Notes under the pieces: generated by a model
What the model saw: only the letters and a program-made list of their open reading frames with translations
Database searches by the model: none
What the model was told of the DNA's origin: nothing
Shown: piece after piece, positions 52,675 to 60,732 of the stretch
Numbering within the stretch: position 1 is the first letter of the stretch
Layout: each line of letters begins with the position of its first letter
NCBI RefSeq assembly: GCF_000723465.1
Contig: NZ_HF545616.1
Location: 434,001-498,000, forward strand
Direction: 5' to 3'
DNA: 64,000 nucleotides
DNA from: Ruminococcus bicirculans (ex Wegman et al. 2014)
Lineage (GTDB): Bacteria; Bacillota; Clostridia; Oscillospirales; Ruminococcaceae
Program-made: the position numbers and the translations under genes

Positions 52675-53031
52675 TTATTTGAAGTTCAGCAGTTCAGTAT
52701 ACTGCGAAACATACACATATATCCAGAAGCAAAGAAGCACTACGCTAAGCACCGTTGAAATGTCGCTCAAAACGTGCCTTGCCCTTTTTTTGATAGCCCA
52801 TTGCCTGGAGCCGTCTTTTTTCACCCTGCAAACAAGCTGAGAGAAAAATGTGTTGAACCAGTATGATACTATCCATATGGGCAGAAAGGTGAGAAACCCT
52901 TGCTTGTCGGATATAGTCCCGTTCCATGATAACCAGCAAACATATCCTGCTGCACCATAAGCGCAAAACCCAATGGTATAGCAAATGATCGCAAGGATAC
53001 GCCTTGTTTTCATGGCTTTCCTGTCTTTCAT
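52675..53031 (-). CDS. Unrecognised three-helix membrane protein between T-box and thrS
   Basis: 118 residues. About three membrane segments (ILAIICYTIGFCAYGAAGYVC, FLTFLPIWIVSYWFNTFF, VLSVVLLCFWIYVYV) with basic loops. GAGGGTGAT precedes the ATG. It is the first gene after the threonine T-box terminator and is co-directional with thrS 132 bases on. I do not recognise it. Confidence 0.7.
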   Translation of the reverse strand: MKDRKAMKTRRILAIICYTIGFCAYGAAGYVCWLSWNGTISDKQGFLTFLPIWIVSYWFNTFFSQLVCRVKKDGSRQWAIKKRARHVLSDISTVLSVVLLCFWIYVYVSQYTELLNFK

Positions 53032-53055
53032 AGTATCATCACCCTCTTACATGAC

Positions 53056-53336
53056 AAAAAGTCCCATAGGATACAAATATCCTATGGGACGATGATATCG
53101 TGGTTCCACCCAACTTCATGCGCAGTTTCCTGCACAACTCATTAGCTGCTCCTTTAACGCTGAGCCTGCGGCGTGTATTAAACGCACTCAGGGGCGGTAT
53201 CCTCACTCTGCATAGTCCTGCACCGCTCACAGCTCGTATAAAAAACGTGCGGCGCTCTCTGAAAAGACCTTTCGCCGAGGGGCTTCCCCGTCAAAGCTTT
53301 CAAGTATAACTGCAAAAGACTTTATCTTTTGCTTCG
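53056..53336 (-). ncRNA. T-box leader (Thr specifier) upstream of the membrane gene and thrS
   Basis: Minus strand. Antiterminator element GGGTGGAACCACG (53099-53111); its TGGA pairs with a UCCA tRNA end, as in tRNA-Thr of Firmicutes. The terminator is an 11-bp stem GTCCCATAGGA / TCCTATGGGAC (53061-53090) with TTTTT. Specifier candidate ACC (Thr) in GGATACCGCC on the 3' side of stem I. Uncharged tRNA-Thr should promote readthrough. Confidence 0.9.
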
Positions 53337-53342
53337 ACTAAC

Positions 53343-53371
53343 ATTTTAACACCTCTTCACCCGCTTGTCAA
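53343..53371 (-). promoter_or_regulatory. Promoter of the thrS T-box transcript
   Basis: Minus strand TTGACA - 17 bases - TAAAAT. It is back to back with the rny promoter. Confidence 0.85.
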
Positions 53372-53420
53372 GGGGTTTGTTAGAAAATATATAATTTTGT
53401 GGATTTAACTAAAAAAATTC

Positions 53421-53449
53421 TTGACAACAGAGAAGTTTTATTATACAAT
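53421..53449 (+). promoter_or_regulatory. Promoter of rny
   Basis: TTGACA at 53421-53426, 17 bases, TACAAT at 53444-53449. The resulting 190-base leader includes a TGGATATC/GATATCCA pairing that encloses a TGCGT/ACGCA hairpin near 53565-53615. Confidence 0.85.
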
Positions 53450-53645
53450 AATATTATGCATTATAATTTTTATATAACTGAAAGATGAAGTATAGTTTTT
53501 TGTATTATTCTGATGTTTTTTATAAAATAAATTTTGCAATTTTGTATCTTTACAATTTAATATCAGGTGGATATCTTTTTTTCATGCGTTTTTTTACGCA
53601 CAAAATATGGATATCCATACTTTCTAAGAAGGAGGAAAGCTATAC

Positions 53646-55211
53646 ATGGAACCAGGTATTGCTATTCTACTATGTGTAGTTGCTCTTGTTCTTGGTGCCG
53701 GTGTGAGCGGATTTATCTGCTTCAAACAGGGTATAAGCTATCGCAAAAAAACAGCCGAAGCTGCTGTAGGCTCTGCGGAAAAGGAAGCGGAGCGTATCGT
53801 TGACGACGCAAAGAAAAACGCTGAAACTCTGAAAAAAGAGGCATTGATCGAGGCGAAAGACGAGATCCACAAGTCACGCCAGGAAACGGAAAAAGAGCTT
53901 AAAGAGAGAAGGATCGAAGTTTCCAGACAGGAAAGACGTGTTCAGCAGAAAGAGGAGTCTATCGACAGAAAGCTCGATAATTTGGAGAAAAAGGAAGAAA
54001 CTCTCCAGAACAAGCTGAAAAATGCTGACGAAAAGGTAGCTGAGGCTGACAGGATCAAGAAGTCACAGCTCGATATGCTTGAAAAGATATCTCAGTTCAC
54101 TGTTGATCAGGCTAAGGATTATCTGCTTTCAAAGCTGGACGAGGATCTGGTGCATGAAAAGGCTGTGAGGGTCACAAACTTTGAAAATCAGGTGAAGGAT
54201 GACTGTGAGGCTAAGGCCAGACAGTATATCTCGCTTGCTATCTCAAGGTGTGCTGCCGATCAGGTGTCTGAGTCAGCAGTGTCAGTCGTTGCATTGCCTA
54301 ATGATGAGATGAAGGGCAGGATAATCGGACGTGAGGGAAGAAATATCAGAACTATCGAAACTCTCACAGGCGTTGATCTTATCATTGACGATACTCCTGA
54401 GGCTATCACCATCTCGTGCTTTGATCAGGTGAGAAGAGAGGTCGCAAGGATCGCACTTGAAAAGCTTATCCAGGACGGACGTATACACCCTACACGCATT
54501 GAGGAAATGGTAGAAAAGGCTAAGCGTGAAGTCGAGCTGAAGATCAAGCAGGAGGGCGAGAGAGCTATTCTCGAAACCAATGTTCACGGTGTGAACCACG
54601 AGCTTGTTAAGCTTCTTGGCCGTCTGCGCTATAGAACGAGCTATAGACAGAACGTGCTTAACCACTCTATTGAAGTCGCTCACCTTGCAGGAATGATGGC
54701 GTCAGAGCTTGGCGTTGACGCAAATCTGGCAAGAAGAGCAGGACTGCTCCACGATATAGGAAAGGCTCTCAGCTATGAGATAGAAGGCTCGCACGTTCAG
54801 ATAGGTGTTGACGTATGTAAGAAGTATAAGGAAAGTCCTGAAGTTATTCATGCTATCGAGGCTCACCATGGCGACGTTGAAACAAGAACTGTTGTTGCGG
54901 CACTTGTTCAGGCGGCAGACGCAATAAGCGCCGCTAGACCGGGAGCAAGAAGCGAGAACTATGAGAACTATATCAAGAGGCTCCAGAAGCTTGAGGAGAT
55001 CTGCACGTCCTACGAGGGTGTTGAGAAATCCTTTGCTATACAGGCAGGCCGTGAGGTTCGTATCATGGTACAGCCTGAGAAGATCAACGATGAAAAAATG
55101 GTGCTCGTTGCTCGTGAGATCGCTAAGAGGATCGAAACTGAAATGGATTATCCGGGACAGATCAAGGTCAATCTTATCCGTGAGAGCAGAGCTATCGAAT
55201 ACGCAAAGTAA
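53646..55211 (+). CDS. rny: Ribonuclease Y
   Basis: 521 residues, standard length. N-terminal membrane anchor ([21 protein letters not shown]), then a long coiled coil (about 35-190), a KH domain with [15 protein letters not shown] (about 215-270) and an HD domain with LLHDIGKA (about 345-440). It is the membrane-bound endoribonuclease that starts mRNA decay in Firmicutes. GGAGG precedes the ATG. A terminator follows. Confidence 0.97.
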   Translation: MEPGIAILLCVVALVLGAGVSGFICFKQGISYRKKTAEAAVGSAEKEAERIVDDAKKNAETLKKEALIEAKDEIHKSRQETEKELKERRIEVSRQERRVQQKEESIDRKLDNLEKKEETLQNKLKNADEKVAEADRIKKSQLDMLEKISQFTVDQAKDYLLSKLDEDLVHEKAVRVTNFENQVKDDCEAKARQYISLAISRCAADQVSESAVSVVALPNDEMKGRIIGREGRNIRTIETLTGVDLIIDDTPEAITISCFDQVRREVARIALEKLIQDGRIHPTRIEEMVEKAKREVELKIKQEGERAILETNVHGVNHELVKLLGRLRYRTSYRQNVLNHSIEVAHLAGMMASELGVDANLARRAGLLHDIGKALSYEIEGSHVQIGVDVCKKYKESPEVIHAIEAHHGDVETRTVVAALVQAADAISAARPGARSENYENYIKRLQKLEEICTSYEGVEKSFAIQAGREVRIMVQPEKINDEKMVLVAREIAKRIETEMDYPGQIKVNLIRESRAIEYAK

Positions 55212-55223
55212 ATTGTGTAAACA

Positions 55224-55256
55224 GCGGGCAGACTTTAGGGTTTGCCTGCTTTTTTA
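55224..55256 (+). terminator. Terminator of rny
   Basis: 9-bp stem GCGGGCAGA / TTTGCCTGC (with G-U pairs), then TTTTTT. Confidence 0.85.
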
Positions 55257-55278
55257 TTTCCCCGCACCGCTTCGCTTT

Positions 55279-55332
55279 AAGTGAGGAGTGAGGAATGAGG
55301 AATGAGGAATTAAGGTATCGCCTGCGGCGATG
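55279..55332. repeat. Dispersed intergenic repeat, GAGGAATGAGG type, copy 2
   Basis: Contains three GAGGARTGAG-like units, then AATTAAGGTATCGCCTGCGG and CGATG, the same as the copy at 637-676. Confidence 0.85.
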
Positions 55333-55380
55333 TATTTTTAATTTTCAATTATCATTTCTTTGTTTATAATTTAATATTCT

Positions 55381-55510
55381 TGTAGGGGCGAACAGCGTTC
55401 GCCCGTTTCGGTCATATCACTGTGATTTTAGAGTACTATTTTCAATGTGATATGCAAAGTGTAAAAAAACAAAGGTCAAACCAATTTCGGGCGAACATTT
55501 CGCCCCTACA
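55381..55510. repeat. Pair of inverted TGTAGGGG repeats (mini-transposon-like)
   Basis: TGTAGGGGCGAACAGCGTTC (from 55381) and, in the opposite orientation, GGGCGAACATTTCGCCCCTA then CA (55489-55510) bracket about 85 AT-rich bases just upstream of the O-antigen-ligase-like gene. The arrangement resembles a MITE with 12-bp ends. Confidence 0.75.
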
Positions 55511-55550
55511 TAAAACAATAAAATATCTATGCTTTTTGGGGGATTTTTAT

Positions 55551-57050
55551 ATGTCAAAAGCAAAAGAGAAAAAAGAGGTCACTACCAATCAGGGTAAAAA
55601 GCACCTTTTCGGCAGTTCGGAAAAGTCGGATTTTATTCTGAATATGTCTGCCGAGTCTGCACAAAAGCTGTGCGGAGTTTACAGCATTATCGCTGTGCTT
55701 GTTCTGTGTGTTATCACAATTCCGTATTATTTCACACAGAATATCAAATACGGTATGGACGAAAGCGTCAACCGTACTCTTTATCTAAACGAAAAATTTA
55801 TATTCTTTATATCTGCCGCTGTGCTTGCGGTCGGCTTTGTTGGATTTATCATTTTCCTTATTGCCAACATGAAAAAGCAGGTGGAGCTTAAAGACAACAA
55901 GAGCCTTATCGTACCACTTGTAGTGGTGCTTCTGTCGGTGGTATCTTGCTTGCTTTCAGCGGATATCTTCACATCTTTTTATGGCTATCTCGACCGCTCC
56001 GAGGGTATGCTCACCATACTTGGCTATTGGGGACTTTTTGCCGCAGGAATGACAGTTACGGCTGACGACCGCAGGATAAAGCTTTCAGACTTTATCGTAG
56101 GAATAGGCGCATTTGAAGCTATCGTGGGAATTTTGCAGGCTATACCTGCTACCGCAAAAATAGTTCCAAACTATTTCAAAGAGATATTCTCGGGCTTCTC
56201 ATCAGGCGGTATGACCTATACAAAGGAATATATCGCAACAGGCTTTTTGTGTACGCCTTTTGCATTGGCGGCAGTGCTTACAGTGATATCTGCCTTTGCG
56301 CTTAATGGTATGCTCTATGATGATAAAAAGGCAAGAAAGATATTCTATGCTATCTCCCTTGCCCTTATGACAGCGGCTGATATCCTCGCCTGTGTTGTCC
56401 CTGCTATCTTGGGACTTGGTGCGGTTTATGTTATATCTCTTATTATTGCCGCTGTAAAGTCGGGCTTTGCAAAGGATAAGAAGCCTTTTATAGCCTGCCT
56501 TGTGACTTTTATAGTCGCAGGAGGGATCTTTGCGGGACTTTTCGCCTCAAACGAGTTCAGACTTATGGACGAGAAAATAATCTTCCATGACAGCTTCGAC
56601 AGACTTTCTATCACAGGCACCGGCAGAGGCGATGATACCGAACAGTGGATATATCCTTATCTGTGGGACGACGGAATGTATACTGCCGAGCAAAACCTTA
56701 TCTGGGGAACCGGTCCAGACAACTGGGGAACGATATTCGAGTCAGGTGCTATAATAGACCGCTCTTATAATGAGTATATCGACCTTTTGCAGTCAAGAGG
56801 ACTCATCATTTTCGCACTTACAATAGTATTCCTTATTATGACTATAGTAAAAATGTGCAAGCTCGTAGCAGGCTTTATGAAAGACAAAAACGGCTGGACA
56901 GGCTGTGCAGTATCAGCGGCAGTTCTTTGCTATCTGGTACAGGCGTTTTTCAACATAAGTTCTGTTACATCATCACCATACTTCTGGATCGCGGCTGGAC
57001 TTGTGTGGAGTTTCACAGCGGTAAAATCCAGTGCAAAGAAAAAGAGCTAA
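55551..57050 (+). CDS. O-antigen ligase / Wzy-like membrane protein
   Basis: 499 residues from the ATG at 55551 (GGGGGA upstream); the open frame extends back through the repeat pair but without a ribosome binding site. About ten membrane segments. The Wzy_C-like segment includes LDRSEGMLTILGYWG, GTGPDNWGTIFESG and RSYNEYIDLLQSRGLIIF, typical of O-antigen ligases and polymerases in Gram-positives. It would join or polymerise undecaprenyl-linked glycans at the outer face of the membrane. No glycan gene cluster is adjacent. Confidence 0.83.
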   Translation: MSKAKEKKEVTTNQGKKHLFGSSEKSDFILNMSAESAQKLCGVYSIIAVLVLCVITIPYYFTQNIKYGMDESVNRTLYLNEKFIFFISAAVLAVGFVGFIIFLIANMKKQVELKDNKSLIVPLVVVLLSVVSCLLSADIFTSFYGYLDRSEGMLTILGYWGLFAAGMTVTADDRRIKLSDFIVGIGAFEAIVGILQAIPATAKIVPNYFKEIFSGFSSGGMTYTKEYIATGFLCTPFALAAVLTVISAFALNGMLYDDKKARKIFYAISLALMTAADILACVVPAILGLGAVYVISLIIAAVKSGFAKDKKPFIACLVTFIVAGGIFAGLFASNEFRLMDEKIIFHDSFDRLSITGTGRGDDTEQWIYPYLWDDGMYTAEQNLIWGTGPDNWGTIFESGAIIDRSYNEYIDLLQSRGLIIFALTIVFLIMTIVKMCKLVAGFMKDKNGWTGCAVSAAVLCYLVQAFFNISSVTSSPYFWIAAGLVWSFTAVKSSAKKKS

Positions 57051-57060
57051 CAAACCTATC

Positions 57061-57087
57061 TGTAGGGGTGGCCTTGGGTCGCCCGCT
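57061..57087 (+). repeat. TGTAGGGG-type repeat
   Basis: TGTAGGGGTGGCCTTGGGTC then GCCCG, ten bases after the ligase-like stop. Confidence 0.8.
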
Positions 57088-57107
57088 CTTTCATCAATAC
57101 ATTGATA

Positions 57108-57143
57108 AAAAAATCGGACGCAGTAAAATGAGTCCGATTTTTT
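57108..57143 (+). terminator. Terminator of the O-antigen-ligase-like gene
   Basis: 12-bp stem AAAAAATCGGAC / GTCCGATTTTTT, 12-base loop. The remaining gap to the next promoter (57144-57353) holds nothing assignable. Confidence 0.9.
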
Positions 57144-57353
57144 ATGCCTTTTTTTGCAGGCAATGATATAAACATATTAGCTTTTACATATATTGAAATA
57201 TGGCTATAGACCTGTGCCGAATTTTTTTTGCCCATAAATAACGAGCGGATTTGAACGAACGAGAATAGGTGAGATTGCAAGAGATACAGCGAGCTAAATC
57301 AAAAAATCTGTTCACTGCTGACTTCCGCTGACTTCCCCGAACTTTGTCGGACT

Positions 57354-57382
57354 TTGCTAATTTGTAAGGCTTATGATATAAT
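57354..57382 (+). promoter_or_regulatory. Promoter of the band-7 gene
   Basis: TTGCTA at 57354-57359, 17 bases, TATAAT at 57377-57382. An ACCAAAGG / CCTTTGGT hairpin follows in the leader. Confidence 0.6.
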
Positions 57383-57460
57383 CATATTAAACCAAAGGAC
57401 AGAAAGCCTTTGGTTAGACGGCAAGTCGAAAGACTTTGTTTTATACGAAAGGAAAAAATC

Positions 57461-58330
57461 ATGAGCAAAGAAAAGGTCATTGACATTTCAACAAGAAAAA
57501 CAGGAAAGATCGTTGGCATTTGTGCGGCGGCAGTTGCGGCTATAATAGTGGTCGTATCCTCCGTATCCATAGTTCCGGCAGGCTGTACGGGCGTTGTGAC
57601 GACCTTCGGCAAGGTATCAGACACTGCACTCAACGAGGGACTGCATCTGAAAGTGCCTTTTGCACAGCGTGTAACAACAGTGTCAAACAAGATACAAGTT
57701 TATCAGGCTGACGCTGACGCAGTTTCAAAGGACTTGCAGACTGTGAACTCTACCATAGCGGTGAACTTCCGAATAAAGTCGGCTTCTTCTGCAAGCATTT
57801 TCAAGAATATCGGCTCAGATTACGAGAACGTTATCCTTATGCCAACAGTGCAGGAATGTATGAAGTCGGTATGTGCAAAATATACGGCTGAACAGCTTAT
57901 CACTGACAGAGCGCAGGTGGGCGAGGAAATAAAGGCACAGCTCGTTTCAAAGGTGGATGAATACGGTATCGAGATAGAGAAATTCAACATTGTGAATTTT
58001 GATTTCTCATCTGAATTTAATGAAGCCATAGAGGCAAAGCAGGTAGCAGAGCAGAATCTTTTGAAAACAAAGACCGAGCAGGAGCAGGCTATAGTTGTAG
58101 CTGAGGCGGAGGCTAAGAAAAAGGTTATTGCCGCAGACGCTGAGGCAACTTCCATAAAGACCAAGGCTGAAGCTCAGGCAGAAGCCAACAAAACTATCTC
58201 TGAATCTCTTTCAAACGAGCTTATAAAGTATCAGACCATCGATAAGTGGGACGGCGTTCTGCCTAAGGTGGCCAATGACGCAAACCCTCTGATATCTCTT
58301 GACCTTGACGAGCAGAAAACCGCTGAATAA
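57461..58330 (+). CDS. Prohibitin/HflC-like SPFH (band 7) membrane protein
   Basis: 289 residues from the ATG at 57461 (AAAGGA upstream). N-terminal membrane segment (GKIVGICAAAVAAIIVVVSSV), then an SPFH domain (VPAGCTGVVTTFGKVSDTALNEGLHLKVPF onward, about 40-200) and an Ala/Glu/Lys-rich coiled coil (about 200-260). SPFH proteins form membrane scaffolds, often with proteases such as FtsH. It precedes a separate operon containing a second, different SPFH protein. Confidence 0.92.
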   Translation: MSKEKVIDISTRKTGKIVGICAAAVAAIIVVVSSVSIVPAGCTGVVTTFGKVSDTALNEGLHLKVPFAQRVTTVSNKIQVYQADADAVSKDLQTVNSTIAVNFRIKSASSASIFKNIGSDYENVILMPTVQECMKSVCAKYTAEQLITDRAQVGEEIKAQLVSKVDEYGIEIEKFNIVNFDFSSEFNEAIEAKQVAEQNLLKTKTEQEQAIVVAEAEAKKKVIAADAEATSIKTKAEAQAEANKTISESLSNELIKYQTIDKWDGVLPKVANDANPLISLDLDEQKTAE

Positions 58331-58442
58331 CGCTGATTCCTGACAGAACGGCTGTCAATCGTTAAAAACACCAATGAGGGGTATAAAAATATGTTTAAAT
58401 GAACAAAAAAGAACGTTTCTTTAACGTATTATGACATATTTC

Positions 58443-58471
58443 TTGACATAAAAAGCGTTTTCTGTTATCAT
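58443..58471 (+). promoter_or_regulatory. Promoter of the ydjGHI-like operon
   Basis: TTGACA at 58443-58448, 17 bases, TATCAT at 58466-58471. It separates the operon from the band-7 gene. Confidence 0.75.
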
Positions 58472-58539
58472 AAATATATGTGAACATATTTTACTTTTAT
58501 GGCATAAGGCTGTAAAATATGGAGTTGGGAGGAGAAAAA

Positions 58540-58824
58540 ATGTTGAAAAAGCTATACCGCACATTAGGCTTTGCACTTATTTCCTGCAATTTGTTTTTCA
58601 CCCCTGTCATGGCATATGCCGACAGCAGTGTGAGCGTGGGAACAAATATGTGCTTTGCTATACCGGGAGGACTTATAACAGGCTTTGTGCTTGTTTCAAT
58701 GAGCCGCACAAAACAGAAAGCTACCAAGGCAGATAAATACATAAAGAGTAATCTTAAACTCAATGGGCGTAACGACACCTATCTGCGTACAACCACTGAT
58801 AAGACTAAGATAAAAGACGATTGA
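58540..58824 (+). CDS. Small membrane protein resembling the C-terminal tail of TPM-domain proteins
   Basis: 94 residues from the ATG at 58540 (GGGAGGAG upstream). A signal-peptide-like N-terminus (LGFALISCNLFFTPVMAYADSS) precedes a second hydrophobic segment (CFAIPGGLITGFVLVSM) and a basic tail SRTKQKATKADKYIKSNLKL...NDTYLRTTTDKTKI. The tail resembles the cytoplasmic end of TPM-domain (YgcG-like) proteins, while the TPM domain itself is missing. First gene of the operon; 15 bases separate it from the next. Confidence 0.72.
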   Translation: MLKKLYRTLGFALISCNLFFTPVMAYADSSVSVGTNMCFAIPGGLITGFVLVSMSRTKQKATKADKYIKSNLKLNGRNDTYLRTTTDKTKIKDD

Positions 58825-58839
58825 TAGGGGGTACGGAAA

Positions 58840-59940
58840 ATGGCTGTTAATATTTCTTATAAATGCCCTAACTGCGGAGCGGAGCTTTTCTGGAGTGCTG
58901 ACAAAAACTGCTGGGCATGTGAATACTGCGACGGACAGTTTACTTTAAAAGACCTTGAAGAAGCAGGCGGTGACGCTAAAAAGGCGGAGGAACTCAACAA
59001 GGATAACGTTGAAAAGCATGAAGAGGTCGATAAGGACGAATACAGTATGTCAAATGACGGAACTGTAGGAAATGACCTTGTAAAGTATACCTGCTCACAC
59101 TGCGGAGCGGAGATAATCACCGACCGCTCAACTGCAGCAACAGTTTGCGTTTACTGCGGAAATGCGGTAATAATGGGAGAGCAGATAATAGACAATTTCT
59201 CCCCTGACTATGTTATACCTTTTAAAGTGCCGAAAAATCAGGTAATGGACACTTTCCAAAAATTCAGCAAGAAGCCTCTTACACCGAAAGATTTCAACTG
59301 CGATAGGGTAGTGGACAAGATGCAGGGTGTTTATATCCCGTTTTGGCTCTATTCAGGAAACTGCGAAGGCTCTATTACTGCAGAGGGTATAAACACAAGA
59401 ACATGGACTTCGGGAAATTACAGATACACAGAGAAAAAGTATTATTCAGTTTACAGAAACGGAAATCTCAATTTCAAAGCTGTTCCTGTGGATGCTTCTT
59501 CAAAGACTGACGATGACGCTATGGACTCTATCGAGCCTTTTGATTACTCGGAAATGACAGCGTTCAACCCGGGTTATCTTTCGGGATATCTTGCAGAAAG
59601 ATATGACGAGGATAAGGATAAGTGCCTGCCTAGGGCTAAAGAACGTATCGAGAACACAACTCGTGACGAACTTAGAAATACTTGTAACTACAACAGCGTA
59701 AACGTTCAGTCATATGAAAAGCACACCGAGATAAAGGACGTTAAATATGCTATGCTTCCAACATGGCTTTTGTATACAACCTATCAGGATAAGCCTTATT
59801 TCTTTGCAATGAATGGTCAGACAGGTAAATTTATCGGAAACCTGCCTATAAGCAAGGGAAAGCTTGTGGCTTACTCGCTTCTTGGTGGCGTGGGCGGATA
59901 TATTATCGGAGCTATACTTCAGATAATGGGAATATTCTAG
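58840..59940 (+). CDS. Double-zinc-ribbon membrane protein, YdjG-like
   Basis: 366 residues. Two N-terminal zinc ribbons are visible: Cys9/12 with Cys27/30, and Cys85/88 with Cys103/106, separated by a charged Asp/Glu/Lys linker. A beta-rich domain follows (about 120-335; VIPFKVPKNQVMDTF, MQGVYIPFWLYSG, MLPTWLLYTTYQDKPYFFAMNGQTGKFIG). One C-terminal hydrophobic hairpin (LLGGVGGYIIGAILQIMGIF) could anchor it. The general layout recalls Bacillus YdjG of the pspA-ydjGHI operon; the match is by architecture and neighbourhood. No enzymatic motif. Confidence 0.8.
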   Translation: MAVNISYKCPNCGAELFWSADKNCWACEYCDGQFTLKDLEEAGGDAKKAEELNKDNVEKHEEVDKDEYSMSNDGTVGNDLVKYTCSHCGAEIITDRSTAATVCVYCGNAVIMGEQIIDNFSPDYVIPFKVPKNQVMDTFQKFSKKPLTPKDFNCDRVVDKMQGVYIPFWLYSGNCEGSITAEGINTRTWTSGNYRYTEKKYYSVYRNGNLNFKAVPVDASSKTDDDAMDSIEPFDYSEMTAFNPGYLSGYLAERYDEDKDKCLPRAKERIENTTRDELRNTCNYNSVNVQSYEKHTEIKDVKYAMLPTWLLYTTYQDKPYFFAMNGQTGKFIGNLPISKGKLVAYSLLGGVGGYIIGAILQIMGIF

Positions 59941-59957
59941 TAGGGGGTATCAGCTAA

Positions 59958-60677
59958 ATGCCTGAAATATCAACGGCACTTATAATAAAAATAATAGTTA
60001 TAGCGGTCGCTATAGGCGGTGGTATAGCAGTGATATATTCTGTGAAAAAAGCGGTATCGAACGCCATTGGCAGACAACTGAGCCGTGCCAACGACCTGCT
60101 AAGGACCATAAATGACGCAACTGAGGAAAGACAGAACAACGCCATGCAGTTTACTTATGTTGACCCTAATGTGGTGAACAACATAAAGAGAGATTTTCCT
60201 GACTATGATGAAAATATAGCAAAGAGCATAGTGGAAAACACTGTGATGAAATATTTTCTTGTTATAAACGGAGAAGCAAGCGAGAATCAGCTTGAATACT
60301 GTACCGAAGCGTTCAAGCAGAGAGCAGCCACGATGGCAAAAGACAACTTGTCAACGGTTACGCCAAAGCATTATGACGATATACATATCCACAAGTCGCA
60401 GGTGGCGTCTTATCATAGAGATCATGACGCTGCAACGGCAAAGTTTCAGGTATCTCTTGAATACAAGCTCAACGGGATAAAGGCACAGCACATTTATGAG
60501 GCGGATTATTCATACTATCTTTCAATGGGGATAGAGGGCGAAAACGCCAGCCTTATATGTCAGTTCTGCGGAGCACCTGTGGACACCGCAGGCTCAGTTT
60601 GTCCTTACTGCGGTTCTGAGATACACAGCTCTGTAGAGCGCACATGGAAAGTCAGCAGGATATCCATGCTGAGATAG
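59958..60677 (+). CDS. Membrane protein with Tim44-like domain and zinc ribbon, YdjH-like
   Basis: 239 residues. One N-terminal membrane helix (IIKIIVIAVAIGGGIAVIYSV), a helical linker, a Tim44-like domain (about 75-190; AFKQRAATMAKDNL, then KSQVASYHRDHDAATAKFQV) and a C-terminal zinc ribbon (CQFCGAPVDTAGSVCPYCG). AGGGGG precedes the ATG, 17 bases after the previous stop. Architecture and gene order suggest a partner in the same complex as the YdjG-like and YdjI-like proteins. Confidence 0.8.
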   Translation: MPEISTALIIKIIVIAVAIGGGIAVIYSVKKAVSNAIGRQLSRANDLLRTINDATEERQNNAMQFTYVDPNVVNNIKRDFPDYDENIAKSIVENTVMKYFLVINGEASENQLEYCTEAFKQRAATMAKDNLSTVTPKHYDDIHIHKSQVASYHRDHDAATAKFQVSLEYKLNGIKAQHIYEADYSYYLSMGIEGENASLICQFCGAPVDTAGSVCPYCGSEIHSSVERTWKVSRISMLR

Positions 60678-60732
60678 ACAAGTTTAAAACCCCTTGGGGT
60701 GAAATAATACAGACAACGAAAGGAATTTAACT

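Noticed and set aside
53485-53679. 64-residue open frame in the rny leader
   Set aside because: It overlaps the rny start, has no convincing ribosome binding site and is AT-driven; more likely a structured leader.
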